A stretch of 64,000 nucleotides of DNA, taken from Bacteroidota bacterium. GTDB lineage: Bacteria; Bacteroidota; Bacteroidia; Cytophagales; Cyclobacteriaceae. The stretch is from contig JAEYWY010000015.1 in the NCBI GenBank assembly GCA_023428695.1, positions 1 to 64,000 of the forward strand. Direction: 5' to 3'. The first letter of the stretch is position 1. Each line of letters starts with the position of its first letter. This document shows, piece after piece, positions 45,501 to 52,568 of this stretch. The notes beneath the pieces were generated by a model that was not told the DNA's origin, made no database searches, and saw only the letters and a list, made by a program, of their open reading frames with translations. The translations under genes and the position numbers were made by a program.

Positions 45501-47506
45501 TCGTTGTCGTTGCTCAGGATATTGAAATTGACCTGTACATCCTCGTTTGTCATGATGGCGTCGTTGTTCGCAACAGGCGGATCATCAGCTGCTGACACTG
45601 TGATTGTTACTGCTGCAGCGCCGGATCGCAAGCCCAAATTGTCTGCAACCGTATAGGAAAAATTCACCGGACCATTGAAGTTGGCTATCGGTGTAAATGT
45701 TACCTGCCCTGAAGAGACGGTAACGGAACCGCCGCCAAGTGAGAGTGAGGTTTGTATACCTGCGGTGGATGGATCGAGGTCCACCGACGCTGCGTCAATG
45801 GATCCATCCGGATCGGAATCGTTGCTGATAAGACTAAAGGTTACCGGGGTATCCTCCGTTGTCGACGCAACATCCGCGACAGCCACAGGGGGATCGTTGA
45901 CCGGATTAACCGTAACGGAAATCTGGGCTGGTGCCGACACGGCTCCCTCGTTGTCGGAAACCGTGTACATAATACTCACGGGACCATTGAAGTTCAATGT
46001 TGGTGTGAACGTAACCTGTCCCATTCCATTCACTGAAAACGTTCCGTCTGTCAACACGCGCGTCGTCTGAATTCCCACTGTGCCCGGGTCAAGGTCTACG
46101 GATGCGGCGTTGACTGGTCCCTCGACATCGGTGTCGTTTGCAACAACGCTGAATGTGACCGGCGTATCTTCATTCGTCACTGCATTATCGGCAACAGCGA
46201 CGGGGAGATCGTTGACAGGTGTAACTGTAATAGTCACCGTTGCAGCATTTGACGTAGCACCTTCGTTGTCGTTCACGGTGTAGGTGAAAACTACCGGGCC
46301 GTTGAAGTTAGCAACAGGCGAATACGATATCACACCTGAACCATCAACGGTAATTGTTCCTCCGGCATGCGAGAGTGTGTTCTGTATTCCGCCAACACCA
46401 GGCTGCAAGTCTACCGTCGCCGGATTAATTGTGCCGTCCGCGTCTGTGTCATTGCTCACGATGTTGAGCGTCGTCGGCGTATCCTCGTTTGTGCTTGTAG
46501 CATCTGCAACGGCGACGGGCGCGGCGTTTATGGCATTGACTGTTATCGTGACCGTTGCGGCGTTTGAAGTCACGCCGTGCGTATCATTTACCGTGTACGA
46601 GAAAGTAACGATCCCGCTGAATCCCGGTGACGGTGTAAGCGTGATCAAACCGGAACCGTTGTCTGTAACATTTCCCCCTAACGGAGAAATCGATGTTTGA
46701 ATACCAGCGGTACCGGGATCAAGATCGACGGTAGAAGCATTCAGGCCATTGTCATCAGTGTCATTCGCAAGAAGGTTGAGATTGACCGGTACGTCCTCAT
46801 TCGTGCTGGTCGCGTCATCGTTTGCTACGGGAGTTGCGTTGACGATGACGGTAATAGTTGCAGTATTGGATTCAGCACCGTTGTTGTCTTCAATTGTATA
46901 CGTAGTGCTGGCAACGCCGGTAATGTTGAGAAGTGGAATAAACGTAACAACACCGCCACTTACAGACCACGTTCCCTGGAGAGTAACGCGTATATTCTGG
47001 TTTCCGGGAAGAATCGGGTCAAGGTCAATTGATGAAAGTACCAGCGTTCCGTCAACATCTGAATCGTTATCGGTAATGGATATGTTGACTATTCCGTTTA
47101 TCGGAGTATTGATAATATCGTCATTCGCGACAGGCGGGTCGTTGACACTGTTCACCGTTACAGAAATCGTCGCAGTACCGGCTAAGTTTCCAAGATTATC
47201 GTTGACGCTGTAGTCAAGTGTGACCAGACCATTGAAGTTCTGGGCGGGCGTGAACGTGACATTGCCGAGGTTATCAACCACGAAGTTGCCGTCGTCAAGA
47301 TCAACCATAACCTGACGGCCGGGCGCAGAAATGTCAAGGTCGACAGTAGCGACATCGATACCATCAGGGTCTGTGTCATTTACCGTCACCGAAAAGCTAA
47401 AAGGCGTATCCTCATTCGTGGCAACGTCGTCATTTACCGGCTGGGCAAGCGCGGCAAAATGCCAGAATACTGCGAATAGCAGGGAAAGCAGGAATGGGGT
47501 TCGCAT
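39596..47506 (-). CDS. Giant repetitive T9SS type B adhesin with 20 cadherin-like repeats
   Basis: 2636 aa from the ATG at 47506, which directly opens the signal peptide MRTPFLLSLLFAVF (ending ALAQ); an in-frame ATG at 47527 would add seven residues. Twenty tandem repeats of ~104 aa follow, each with a TNEDTPV start, a NDTDxDG calcium-type loop and a VTVNPVNDPPVA end. Less regular Ig/cadherin-like domains come next. The last ~90 residues are a type B T9SS domain (VPRVFTPDGNGMNDIW, FETVGFTSPWDGKKDG). Such proteins act as long surface filaments for adhesion or gliding. The first gene of a three-gene operon, it has a candidate promoter box just upstream. No catalytic domain is visible. Confidence 0.92.
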   Translation of the reverse strand: MRTPFLLSLLFAVFWHFAALAQPVNDDVATNEDTPFSFSVTVNDTDPDGIDVATVDLDISAPGRQVMVDLDDGNFVVDNLGNVTFTPAQNFNGLVTLDYSVNDNLGNLAGTATISVTVNSVNDPPVANDDIINTPINGIVNISITDNDSDVDGTLVLSSIDLDPILPGNQNIRVTLQGTWSVSGGVVTFIPLLNITGVASTTYTIEDNNGAESNTATITVIVNATPVANDDATSTNEDVPVNLNLLANDTDDNGLNASTVDLDPGTAGIQTSISPLGGNVTDNGSGLITLTPSPGFSGIVTFSYTVNDTHGVTSNAATVTITVNAINAAPVAVADATSTNEDTPTTLNIVSNDTDADGTINPATVDLQPGVGGIQNTLSHAGGTITVDGSGVISYSPVANFNGPVVFTYTVNDNEGATSNAATVTITVTPVNDLPVAVADNAVTNEDTPVTFSVVANDTDVEGPVNAASVDLDPGTVGIQTTRVLTDGTFSVNGMGQVTFTPTLNFNGPVSIMYTVSDNEGAVSAPAQISVTVNPVNDPPVAVADVASTTEDTPVTFSLISNDSDPDGSIDAASVDLDPSTAGIQTSLSLGGGSVTVSSGQVTFTPIANFNGPVNFSYTVADNLGLRSGAAAVTITVSAADDPPVANNDAIMTNEDVQVNFNILSNDNDPDGSIVSSTVDLDPATPGQQTTRSIEGSLSVNPGGVLTYIPNPNYNGSFNFQYTVQDNQGLTSNQATVTITVTSVNDAPVANADAASTNEDTPVVLNILSNDTDVDGTIDASTVDLNPALAGQQTSITPTGGTVSVDGSGMITVTPNSNYSGPITFSYRVADNEGLFSNTANVTITVNPTNDPPVATADAISTNEDTPVTFNILSNDSDPDGSINAASVDLDPGTAGQQTSRTLTSGTVTVNGSGAITYTPNANSNGPISFTYTVADNLGLVSNEATVTITAIPVNDAPVANADAASTNEDVPVTFSLISNDTDIDGSINGASVDLNPALAGQQTSITPTGGTVTVDGSGVVTVTPNSNYSGPITFSYRVADNEGLFSNNATVTVTVDATNDPPVVTADVASTNEDTPVNINILANDTDPDGTINAASVDLDPATAGQQSTRTLTNGSLSVSTSGVVTFTPNPNFNGPVSFTYTVADNEGLRSGEATVSITVNPVNDAPVANADAAATSEDTPVTFNILGNDTDIDGTINAASVDLNPSTGGRQTSISVTGGSVTVDAAGAVTFTPTANYNGPVTFQYTVEDNNGLVSNAATVTITVNAVDDVPVANADAVTTNEDVPVTLNILSNDTDSDGTIDPATVDLDPSTPGQQLSLSLAGGSITINGSGVISYTPTANFNGSVVFSYNVKDNDGLTSNSATVTITVAPVNDVPVATNDAATTNEDVPVTINILANDTDVEGALNAASVDIDLTVPGVQSTRTTTNGTYSVSGGVLTFTPAANVNGSAVIQYTVADSDGAVSNTASITITVLAINDAPVAVNDAASTNQNNAVSINILANDTDDGSLNTASVDIDPGTAGIQASRTLTQGTFTVTSSGTVTFSPVTNYFGTVSITYTVADNEGLRSNEATIAVNVIHINQKPVANQDAATTMEDTPVSILVVANDTDDVSIDPATVDLNTSSGGIQNTRTTPQGTFSVDATGNVLFTPVANFNGMASIQYSVRDNEGLTSDPATITITVTPVNDKPVAVNDTRTVNEDNSAVINVIGNDTDADGTIVANSVDLNPAVPGIQIGLTVPEGTFSVDASGVVTFVPISNFFGTVIITYTVSDNDGAVSEPATITVTVSPVNDPPIANNDVASTPQGQSITLNLLTNDLDVDGTIDASTIDLNPATGAIDKTRTIASGTYTVDNAGVLTFTPVPAFSGTSTITYNVADNLGTKSNNATISILVNFVNQAPVANNDAVTTAEDTPVTMNVLSNDTDDGTLVTATVDLNPNVGGIQNSITGPEGTFVVNGSGVVTFTPAQNFSGSAVVSYTVNDNIGVTSNVATLTVTVTPVNDPPVANNDAANTTEDTPVTINVIANDTDVDGTIDPATVDMIPATDAIDATVTTAQGTFARNAATGAVTFTPAANVFGSATATYNVRDNLGAKSNTATITVTVANVNDPPVFDVIANQRVLRNAATKTITITGISPGPQETEQVLLSAFSANTALVPHPTITYAGTGPTATLTFKPQLNQSGVVDITVKAVDAGLNEFTRTFQIEIVNVVITSTPPSIAVVGELYAYEITVTPVDETLSLVATQKPAWATITSTGKNTATLGGTPPANATPSNVTIQLRDGAAVVDEQTYVLNINRRPSSENFGVTTNEDVAVILSAGNFALAYSDPDGHPLNAVYFTELPRHGSLQLGTTPVGVNQDIMVSELENLIYTPLPDYNGLDTAYFRVRDAFSSSGVDSYIHFTIAPVNDPPRITFLESDPLVYDIGREVAQIFTPNFTAEDPEGDNIVSAEIGFQRPNYDLNHDLLTFSNTAKIKGVYDDGQGILTLTGVASVAEYEEAIRSVTYTFINLRDIIDAPRTVYIKLSDATGTSEIAERQISLTFDFVQLSVPRVFTPDGNGMNDIWPFPDDSGLEPYNDAVIRIFDQRGHLVFETVGFTSPWDGKKDGVHVPTGTYYYVIDLRYGKIVYKGTVTILRDEP
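41185..47434 (-). repeat. Array of 20 tandem ~312-bp coding repeats
   Basis: Within the adhesin gene, about 6.25 kb consists of 20 repeats of ~104 codons. Protein similarity between units is high, but DNA identity is lower. Repeats 8 and 10 are nearly identical in protein over about 54 residues and lie ~630 bp apart, exactly two units. The acidic NDTDxDG loops suggest calcium binding that stiffens the rod. Confidence 0.9.
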
Positions 47507-47524
47507 AACTATCAGACAGACCGG

Positions 47525-47532
47525 CAAAAATA
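47525..47532 (-). promoter_or_regulatory. Candidate -7 box for the adhesin operon
   Basis: The minus strand reads TATTTTTG, a full match to TAnnTTTG, 19 bases upstream of the preferred adhesin start. A TTTTG lies 24 bases further upstream (47557-47561), slightly beyond the usual 19-21 spacing. Confidence 0.4.
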
Positions 47533-47594
47533 AGAGAATTAATCTATATACACCTTCAAAATTGAATGTAACTCGTTAGTTTGGGGCAAATTTC

Positions 47595-48815
47595 ATGAGC
47601 GGCATGCATACATTTTTTCTGGTCTTGTTTTGGGTCGGAGTTTTCATCGTTTTTTACACCTATCTCGGATATGGAATTGCCATATTCATACTGTCCAAAA
47701 TCCGCGGACGAAAGGCTCTGTCTGCTATCGCGAACGATGACGAACTCCCGGAAGTGACTTTAGTTGTTGCTGCGTACAACGAGGAGGCTTTTATCACGAG
47801 CAAGGTACAAAACTGCCTTGAACTCGATTATCCCGAACACAAGCTTACGTTACTTTTTGTCACTGACGGATCAACAGACAGGACGCCGGAGATACTCCGG
47901 CAATTCCCCCGCATCAGACTGTTTCACGAAAATGGCCGCAAGGGAAAAATTCACGCCGTCAATCGTATAATGAGCGAGGTAAAAACACCGGTGACTGTGT
48001 TTTGCGACGCGAATACATTTCTCAACCGTGAGTCGATAAAAAATATCGTAAGACACTATCAGGACCCAACTGTTGGCGGCGTGGCCGGCGAAAAGCGGAT
48101 TTTCTCCAAAGAGTCAGACAACGCCTCCGGATCAGGCGAGGGATTGTATTGGAAATATGAGTCATTCCTGAAGCGGAAAGACGCGGAAGTGTACTCCATT
48201 GTCGGTGCCGCGGGTGAGTTATTCTCAATTCGCACGGCATTGTACGAGGCCCCCGCCGAAGACATGATCATCGAGGATTTCTATATGAGCCTTCGGATTG
48301 CGGCAAGAGGATATCGATTCGCCTATGAACCGGACGCATTTGCTACAGAAACTGCCTCTGCGTCGGTTGAAGAGGAATGGAAAAGAAAAGTACGCATTTG
48401 TGCCGGCGGGTTCCAGGCAATGGGCCGACTGAGCTATTTGCTTAATCCCTTCCGTTATGGGATTCTGACGTTCCAGTATTTCTCACACCGCGTACTCCGA
48501 TGGACCCTTGCACCGTTGGCTCTTCCTATTGTATTTGTAGCGAACATCCTGCTCGTAGTGTCTGCTCAACCATTATATGTACTGACGCTCACACTGCAAA
48601 TCATGTTCTACATGTTTGCATTTGTGGGATATGTGCTTCGAAACCAGCCGATTTCGATACGAGGCTTTTTTGTTCCGTACTACTTTTGCGTTATGAATGC
48701 CGCAGTTTACGCGGGTCTGATGCGCTTTCTGCGTGGAAAACAGTCCGTCGTCTGGGAACGTGCACAGCGGGCAGAACTGGATCGTGTGGGCAATGCCCGG
48801 TCCGGACGCAATTAA
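47595..48815 (+). CDS. Membrane-bound glycosyltransferase family 2
   Basis: 406 aa. An N-terminal helix (~8-30) precedes a GT-A domain with VTLVVAAYNEEAFI, LLFVTDGSTDRTPEIL and TVFCDANTFLNRE (the metal-binding Asp and its partner). Later motifs are GAAGELFSIR and IEDFYMSLRIAARGYR, followed by the KRKVRICAGGFQA region. Three hydrophobic segments end the protein. This layout is that of processive or lipid-linked GT2 enzymes (poly-N-acetylglucosamine or hyaluronan-synthase-like). It is divergent from the adhesin operon with an 88-base gap. The donor and acceptor are unknown; it may serve cell-surface glycan synthesis. The second ATG at 47604 is an alternative start. Confidence 0.88.
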   Translation: MSGMHTFFLVLFWVGVFIVFYTYLGYGIAIFILSKIRGRKALSAIANDDELPEVTLVVAAYNEEAFITSKVQNCLELDYPEHKLTLLFVTDGSTDRTPEILRQFPRIRLFHENGRKGKIHAVNRIMSEVKTPVTVFCDANTFLNRESIKNIVRHYQDPTVGGVAGEKRIFSKESDNASGSGEGLYWKYESFLKRKDAEVYSIVGAAGELFSIRTALYEAPAEDMIIEDFYMSLRIAARGYRFAYEPDAFATETASASVEEEWKRKVRICAGGFQAMGRLSYLLNPFRYGILTFQYFSHRVLRWTLAPLALPIVFVANILLVVSAQPLYVLTLTLQIMFYMFAFVGYVLRNQPISIRGFFVPYYFCVMNAAVYAGLMRFLRGKQSVVWERAQRAELDRVGNARSGRN

Positions 48816-48867
48816 GTGTTGACTAATTCACTATCTCGCCTAATTTTGCAGGCCTAACAAAGGGATT

Positions 48868-49575
48868 ATGGGCCGTATTTTTGAAAAAAGAAAGCATAAG
48901 ATGTTCGCGCGTTTTGACCGTATGGCCAAAGCGTTCACGCGTATAGGAAAAGAGATATCCATTGCCGTAAAGCAGGGTGGCCCTCTCCCGGAAAACAATC
49001 CCAAACTCCGACTTGCGATTCAGAACGCCAAAGGCGCGAACATGCCGAAGGATCGGGTCGAGGCGGCCATAAAAAGAGCATCATCCAAAGAAGAAAAAGA
49101 CTTCCAGGAAGTAACGTATGAAGGTTACGCCCCTCATGGTGTTCCTGTCATCGTTGAGTGTGCTACCGATAACCCTACACGCACTGTGGCAAACGTACGC
49201 CTGCATTTTTCGAAAAACGGTGGAAGCATGGGAAACTCAGGGTCCGTGGCGTTTTTGTTTGAACGCAAAGGTGTTTTCAAGTTCGATCCTTCAGCGCTTA
49301 ACCTTGATGAAATCGAACTTGACCTGATTGACGCGGGCGCCGAAGAAATCGAACGCGGAGAAGAGGAGACCGTGATCTACACGAAGTTTACCGAGTTCGG
49401 TCACATGCAGAAATTTCTCGAATCCAAAAATCTCGAAGCAAAGGCGTCGGAAATACAATACATACCGACAACAACAAAGGAACTCACAGACGAAGAACAG
49501 GACGAGGTGTTCAAACTTATCGAAGCACTCGAAGGAGACGATGACGTGCAGAACGTCTATCACAACCTCGCCTGA
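48868..49575 (+). CDS. YebC/PmpR/TACO1 family protein
   Basis: 235 aa, close to the usual 240. The N-terminus MGRIFEKRKHKMFARFDRM is the Bacteroidota variant of the family, followed by GKEISIAVKQGG and NAKGANMPKDRVEAAIKRA. The middle has YEGYAPHGVPVIVE, NPTRTVANVR and FSKNGGSMGNSGSVAF. The family was described as transcriptional regulators, and TACO1 and bacterial members have since been linked to translation. It ends 2 bases before the convergent sulfatase gene. It appears monocistronic. Confidence 0.92.
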   Translation: MGRIFEKRKHKMFARFDRMAKAFTRIGKEISIAVKQGGPLPENNPKLRLAIQNAKGANMPKDRVEAAIKRASSKEEKDFQEVTYEGYAPHGVPVIVECATDNPTRTVANVRLHFSKNGGSMGNSGSVAFLFERKGVFKFDPSALNLDEIELDLIDAGAEEIERGEEETVIYTKFTEFGHMQKFLESKNLEAKASEIQYIPTTTKELTDEEQDEVFKLIEALEGDDDVQNVYHNLA

Positions 49576-49577
49576 CG

Positions 49578-51530
49578 TTACTGATTTACTACCATCCGGT
49601 TTTCGACCAACCGGTTGTTGTATTGCTGCACCATCGCTTTTACTTTCGGCTCAAGTTCGTTCACAACTTCAGGCAATGAGTCCACGAGGTTTTCCTGGAA
49701 CAGACGATCCGTCTTGAACCGATACAGTCCGCGAGTCTTTTCGCCGTCAAACTGAAGGAGGTAATCGCCCCAAAAGAGTTGGTATTGATTATCCTTGTAG
49801 TTCAGCGCAAAGCTCTCTTCTGATAACACATTCGTGCCAAAGGCGACAAACGGCTCGTCAAAGTTGAGGTAACCAAGCACCGTAGGGAGGATATCGGTTT
49901 GTTGTATGATCCCGTCCTCCCTCCCGACAAGTGACCCATCAGGCGTAAAGAAAACAACGGGGATACTGTAAAAACCCGCTGCGGTTCGCGACTCGGGAAA
50001 TTCGATCTCGGACGACGTGTGATCCGCTGTGATCACAAAAACCGAGTTGTCATACCACGGCATCGCCGACACCTGGTTGAAGAATTGGCGCAGGCTGTGA
50101 TCGGTATATTCAACGCATTTGTGAATGACCAGAGGCCCGCCCTTAAAGCGGCCTTTGTATTCATCGGGAACCTCGAAAGGGTGATGCGATGAAACCGAAA
50201 AGAACGAAGAAAAAAACGGCTGCGGAAACTGACCCAGTTTGCCGGCGTAGAAGTCGAGAAACTTGTCATCCCAAATGCCCCAGAGGCCGTCGAAATCGCT
50301 GTCATTGCTGTATTCATCCATGCCGTAGTACTCCCTGACACCGGCGATGTTCATAAACGCCTGAAATCCCATTGAGCCGTTTGGTGCGCCGTGAAAGAAA
50401 GACGTGTGATAACCCTTCCTTCCGAGCAGCGATGCAAAGCTGTTGATCCGGTTGTCGGAATATGGCGAAAGAAAATACGGCGTTCCCAGGCTCGGTATCG
50501 CGCTTACAACCGAAGGCAGCCCATCAATAGACTTTCGTCCGTTGGCAAAAGAATATTCAAACGTAAGGCTGTGACCGATCAACGAGTCAAGAAATGGCGT
50601 GTAGCCCTTATACGTACCGTTGTGTTTATCCCTGTTAAATGTTCCGAAGAATTCTTTCGAAAAACTCTCAAGAATGATTACCACGACATTCTTTGCCCGG
50701 AACCTTGCGCTATCCGGAGGAATGTGCACGGGCGAGAAGATTTTTTCCGCTTCGTCATCCGTGAAATAGTTGACTTTTTTGATCTTGGTTTTTCCAATAG
50801 TTCTGAATACGGCGAAAGGTGTATTTAGCACCAGGCTGATATGTTTGGGATCGCTCACATACTCGCCGGCGTTGCTGAGGGTTATTGGGCGTGTACTGTG
50901 CCGGAATCCGCCACGCATTCCGCCGAACATAAGATAAACGATTAACGGCATGGCTAGCGAACCGAACAGATAGAATGCGCGCCGGTCTTTCATCTGGGGG
51001 CCTTCATATCGCAAAAGGTTGAAACACCAGATCATAAGTATCATCAGGAAGATCCAGAAGATTGCTGCGTACCAGTAATCGATAAAAAATTTCAACCAAA
51101 GGCCACCCATGTTGGTTTCGTTTTCAAATTGTGCGAAAACCTCGGCCGTCGTGCGGCGAAGGGTGAAACGATAGTAAATGAAATCCGCAACGTTCGCGGC
51201 AAGCGCAATGCCGTTCGTAGTGAAGAAAAGATATTTAAGTCCGATCCGGTAGTAATGATTGAACCTCACTTTCAGTGGAAGGATCATCAGAAAAATGTAC
51301 AGCAGATTGACGTACAATACTGTGGATAAATCAAATACAAGTCCTCCGACAAGAATGCGAAACATTTCGCCTGCGGTGACATCAGGAAAGAAGGCCCGGT
51401 TGTAGAAATAGAAGCCTACGCGGCAAAGGGTGTATAACGCCATTACCAGCACAAGCCGCAGGACAAGCACAACGTAAACATTAGTTCGCCATGAGATGCC
51501 TTCCAGGTATCGGGTCTTTGCCAGATTCAT
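49578..51530 (-). CDS. LTA-synthase-like membrane sulfatase/phosphoglycerol transferase
   Basis: 650 aa. Five transmembrane helices occupy the first ~210 residues. An extracytoplasmic alkaline-phosphatase-superfamily domain follows, with NVVVIILESFSKEF (metal-ligand Glu), NGRKSIDGLPS where the nucleophile Ser is expected, HTSFFHGAPNGS, and VITADHTSS (Asp-His metal pair). It matches LtaS/MdoB/OpgB-type enzymes, which in Gram-negatives transfer phosphoglycerol or phosphoethanolamine to glycans or lipids. The substrate cannot be read from sequence. The gene converges with yebC and is divergent from an outer-membrane barrel gene. Confidence 0.85.
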   Translation of the reverse strand: MNLAKTRYLEGISWRTNVYVVLVLRLVLVMALYTLCRVGFYFYNRAFFPDVTAGEMFRILVGGLVFDLSTVLYVNLLYIFLMILPLKVRFNHYYRIGLKYLFFTTNGIALAANVADFIYYRFTLRRTTAEVFAQFENETNMGGLWLKFFIDYWYAAIFWIFLMILMIWCFNLLRYEGPQMKDRRAFYLFGSLAMPLIVYLMFGGMRGGFRHSTRPITLSNAGEYVSDPKHISLVLNTPFAVFRTIGKTKIKKVNYFTDDEAEKIFSPVHIPPDSARFRAKNVVVIILESFSKEFFGTFNRDKHNGTYKGYTPFLDSLIGHSLTFEYSFANGRKSIDGLPSVVSAIPSLGTPYFLSPYSDNRINSFASLLGRKGYHTSFFHGAPNGSMGFQAFMNIAGVREYYGMDEYSNDSDFDGLWGIWDDKFLDFYAGKLGQFPQPFFSSFFSVSSHHPFEVPDEYKGRFKGGPLVIHKCVEYTDHSLRQFFNQVSAMPWYDNSVFVITADHTSSEIEFPESRTAAGFYSIPVVFFTPDGSLVGREDGIIQQTDILPTVLGYLNFDEPFVAFGTNVLSEESFALNYKDNQYQLFWGDYLLQFDGEKTRGLYRFKTDRLFQENLVDSLPEVVNELEPKVKAMVQQYNNRLVENRMVVNQ

Positions 51531-51607
51531 TGAAAAAAACTGTGCGAATTAAGCAAAATTTTAAAGTTTTAAAGCGCCTTTGGACGGTCGATAATGCCTC
51601 TAACGGC

Positions 51608-51628
51608 CGTCAATAGTGTTAATTGACG
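51608..51628. repeat. Inverted repeat in divergent gap
   Basis: CGTCAAT (51608-51614) and ATTGACG (51622-51628) form a perfect 7-bp inverted repeat with 7 bases between. It lies between the divergent sulfatase and outer-membrane barrel genes, 42 bases upstream of the latter. There is no T-run, so an operator is more likely than a terminator. Confidence 0.3.
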
Positions 51629-51669
51629 CCAATTCTGTAATTTGAGATACTTTTTTTCCCTGAACCCAA

Positions 51670-52554
51670 ATGTTAAGGCCATTTTTTTGTCTGATGTTCA
51701 TTTACTGCTGGTTGCTGGCACCTGCCCAGCAGCATTCAGTCGGCCTTGGCATCCACACCGGCATTGCGATTCCGGTTACCCTGGACAAAGGAATGGACAC
51801 TGATCCCCGGTACGACAGCCGGTACTCAGTCAAAGGAGCACCTTTTGGAATTGCCCTTATGAAGGACTGGGAGGGCTTTGGTGTCGTGCTTACACCCGGA
51901 CTGATCACCATTGGTCAGAATTACGACGTCGTTAACACCGAAGGCGGCCACGATGGGATGAGGGAAATAACGCTACGGTATGTTACGGTTCCGGCGGCGT
52001 TAAAACTTCACCTTATTGACCTCGATTTTTTTCGCGTCAGCGCTCTGGCGGCGTTTGGCGCAAATTATTTGCTCGATGCATCGGATCATATTTCGCACGA
52101 CGCTACCAAATTGAAATTCGCGTCTGAAGCACTGCCCATGCTTCCTGAAGACTACATCATCCAATATGACGGCGTACTCGTGCCCAACATAAGCAAACAG
52201 ACTATTTCCGTTAAGGAAGACTACAACAATCTCCAGCTTTTCGCAGGGCTCGGATTACGTTCTGACTGGGATATCTCTAACCACTGGCGGATAAGTTTTG
52301 ATGTGCGCGTCAACTATGTATTCTTCGACCCGCGTCAGAGTACGTATCTCGATCGCATTGAGACTTTCCAAAGCTTGTATGACACACCGGGCTCGCGGAC
52401 GGATTTATACATGTCTTTGAATGTCGGAATCGCGAGATTTATCGAGTTTGATAAGAACGACAGGGAACGTGAGAAAAATCTGAAAGGGAAGAAACGTTAT
52501 GTTCCGGCACACCAATACAAGACGCGTCGCCGTACCAGCCCGAGGAACCGGTAA
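51670..52554 (+). CDS. Outer-membrane beta-barrel protein, PorT-like
   Basis: 294 aa with a signal peptide (MLRPFFCLMFIYCWLL, ending APAQ). The mature part begins HSVGLGIHTGIAIPV and contains alternating-strand segments such as MREITLRYVTVPAALKLHL and LQLFAGLGLRSDW, typical of small outer-membrane barrels of the PorT/OmpW-like kind. The last ~45 residues are strongly basic (REREKNLKGKKRYV... KTRRRTSPRNR), unusual for a barrel protein and perhaps a periplasmic extension. I cannot assign it to T9SS PorT itself with confidence. It converges with the THUMP methyltransferase gene. Confidence 0.65.
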   Translation: MLRPFFCLMFIYCWLLAPAQQHSVGLGIHTGIAIPVTLDKGMDTDPRYDSRYSVKGAPFGIALMKDWEGFGVVLTPGLITIGQNYDVVNTEGGHDGMREITLRYVTVPAALKLHLIDLDFFRVSALAAFGANYLLDASDHISHDATKLKFASEALPMLPEDYIIQYDGVLVPNISKQTISVKEDYNNLQLFAGLGLRSDWDISNHWRISFDVRVNYVFFDPRQSTYLDRIETFQSLYDTPGSRTDLYMSLNVGIARFIEFDKNDREREKNLKGKKRYVPAHQYKTRRRTSPRNR

Positions 52555-52568
52555 CAAATAAACTTCCC

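Noticed and set aside
40404..47213. Chain of plus-strand frames opposite the adhesin
   Set aside because: They recur with the repeat period, being shadows of the repeated codons.
41185..47434. Regular ~312-bp periodicity suggesting a CRISPR or satellite array
   Set aside because: It is coding: one continuous frame of cadherin-like domains with synonymous variation, no short identical repeats or spacers.
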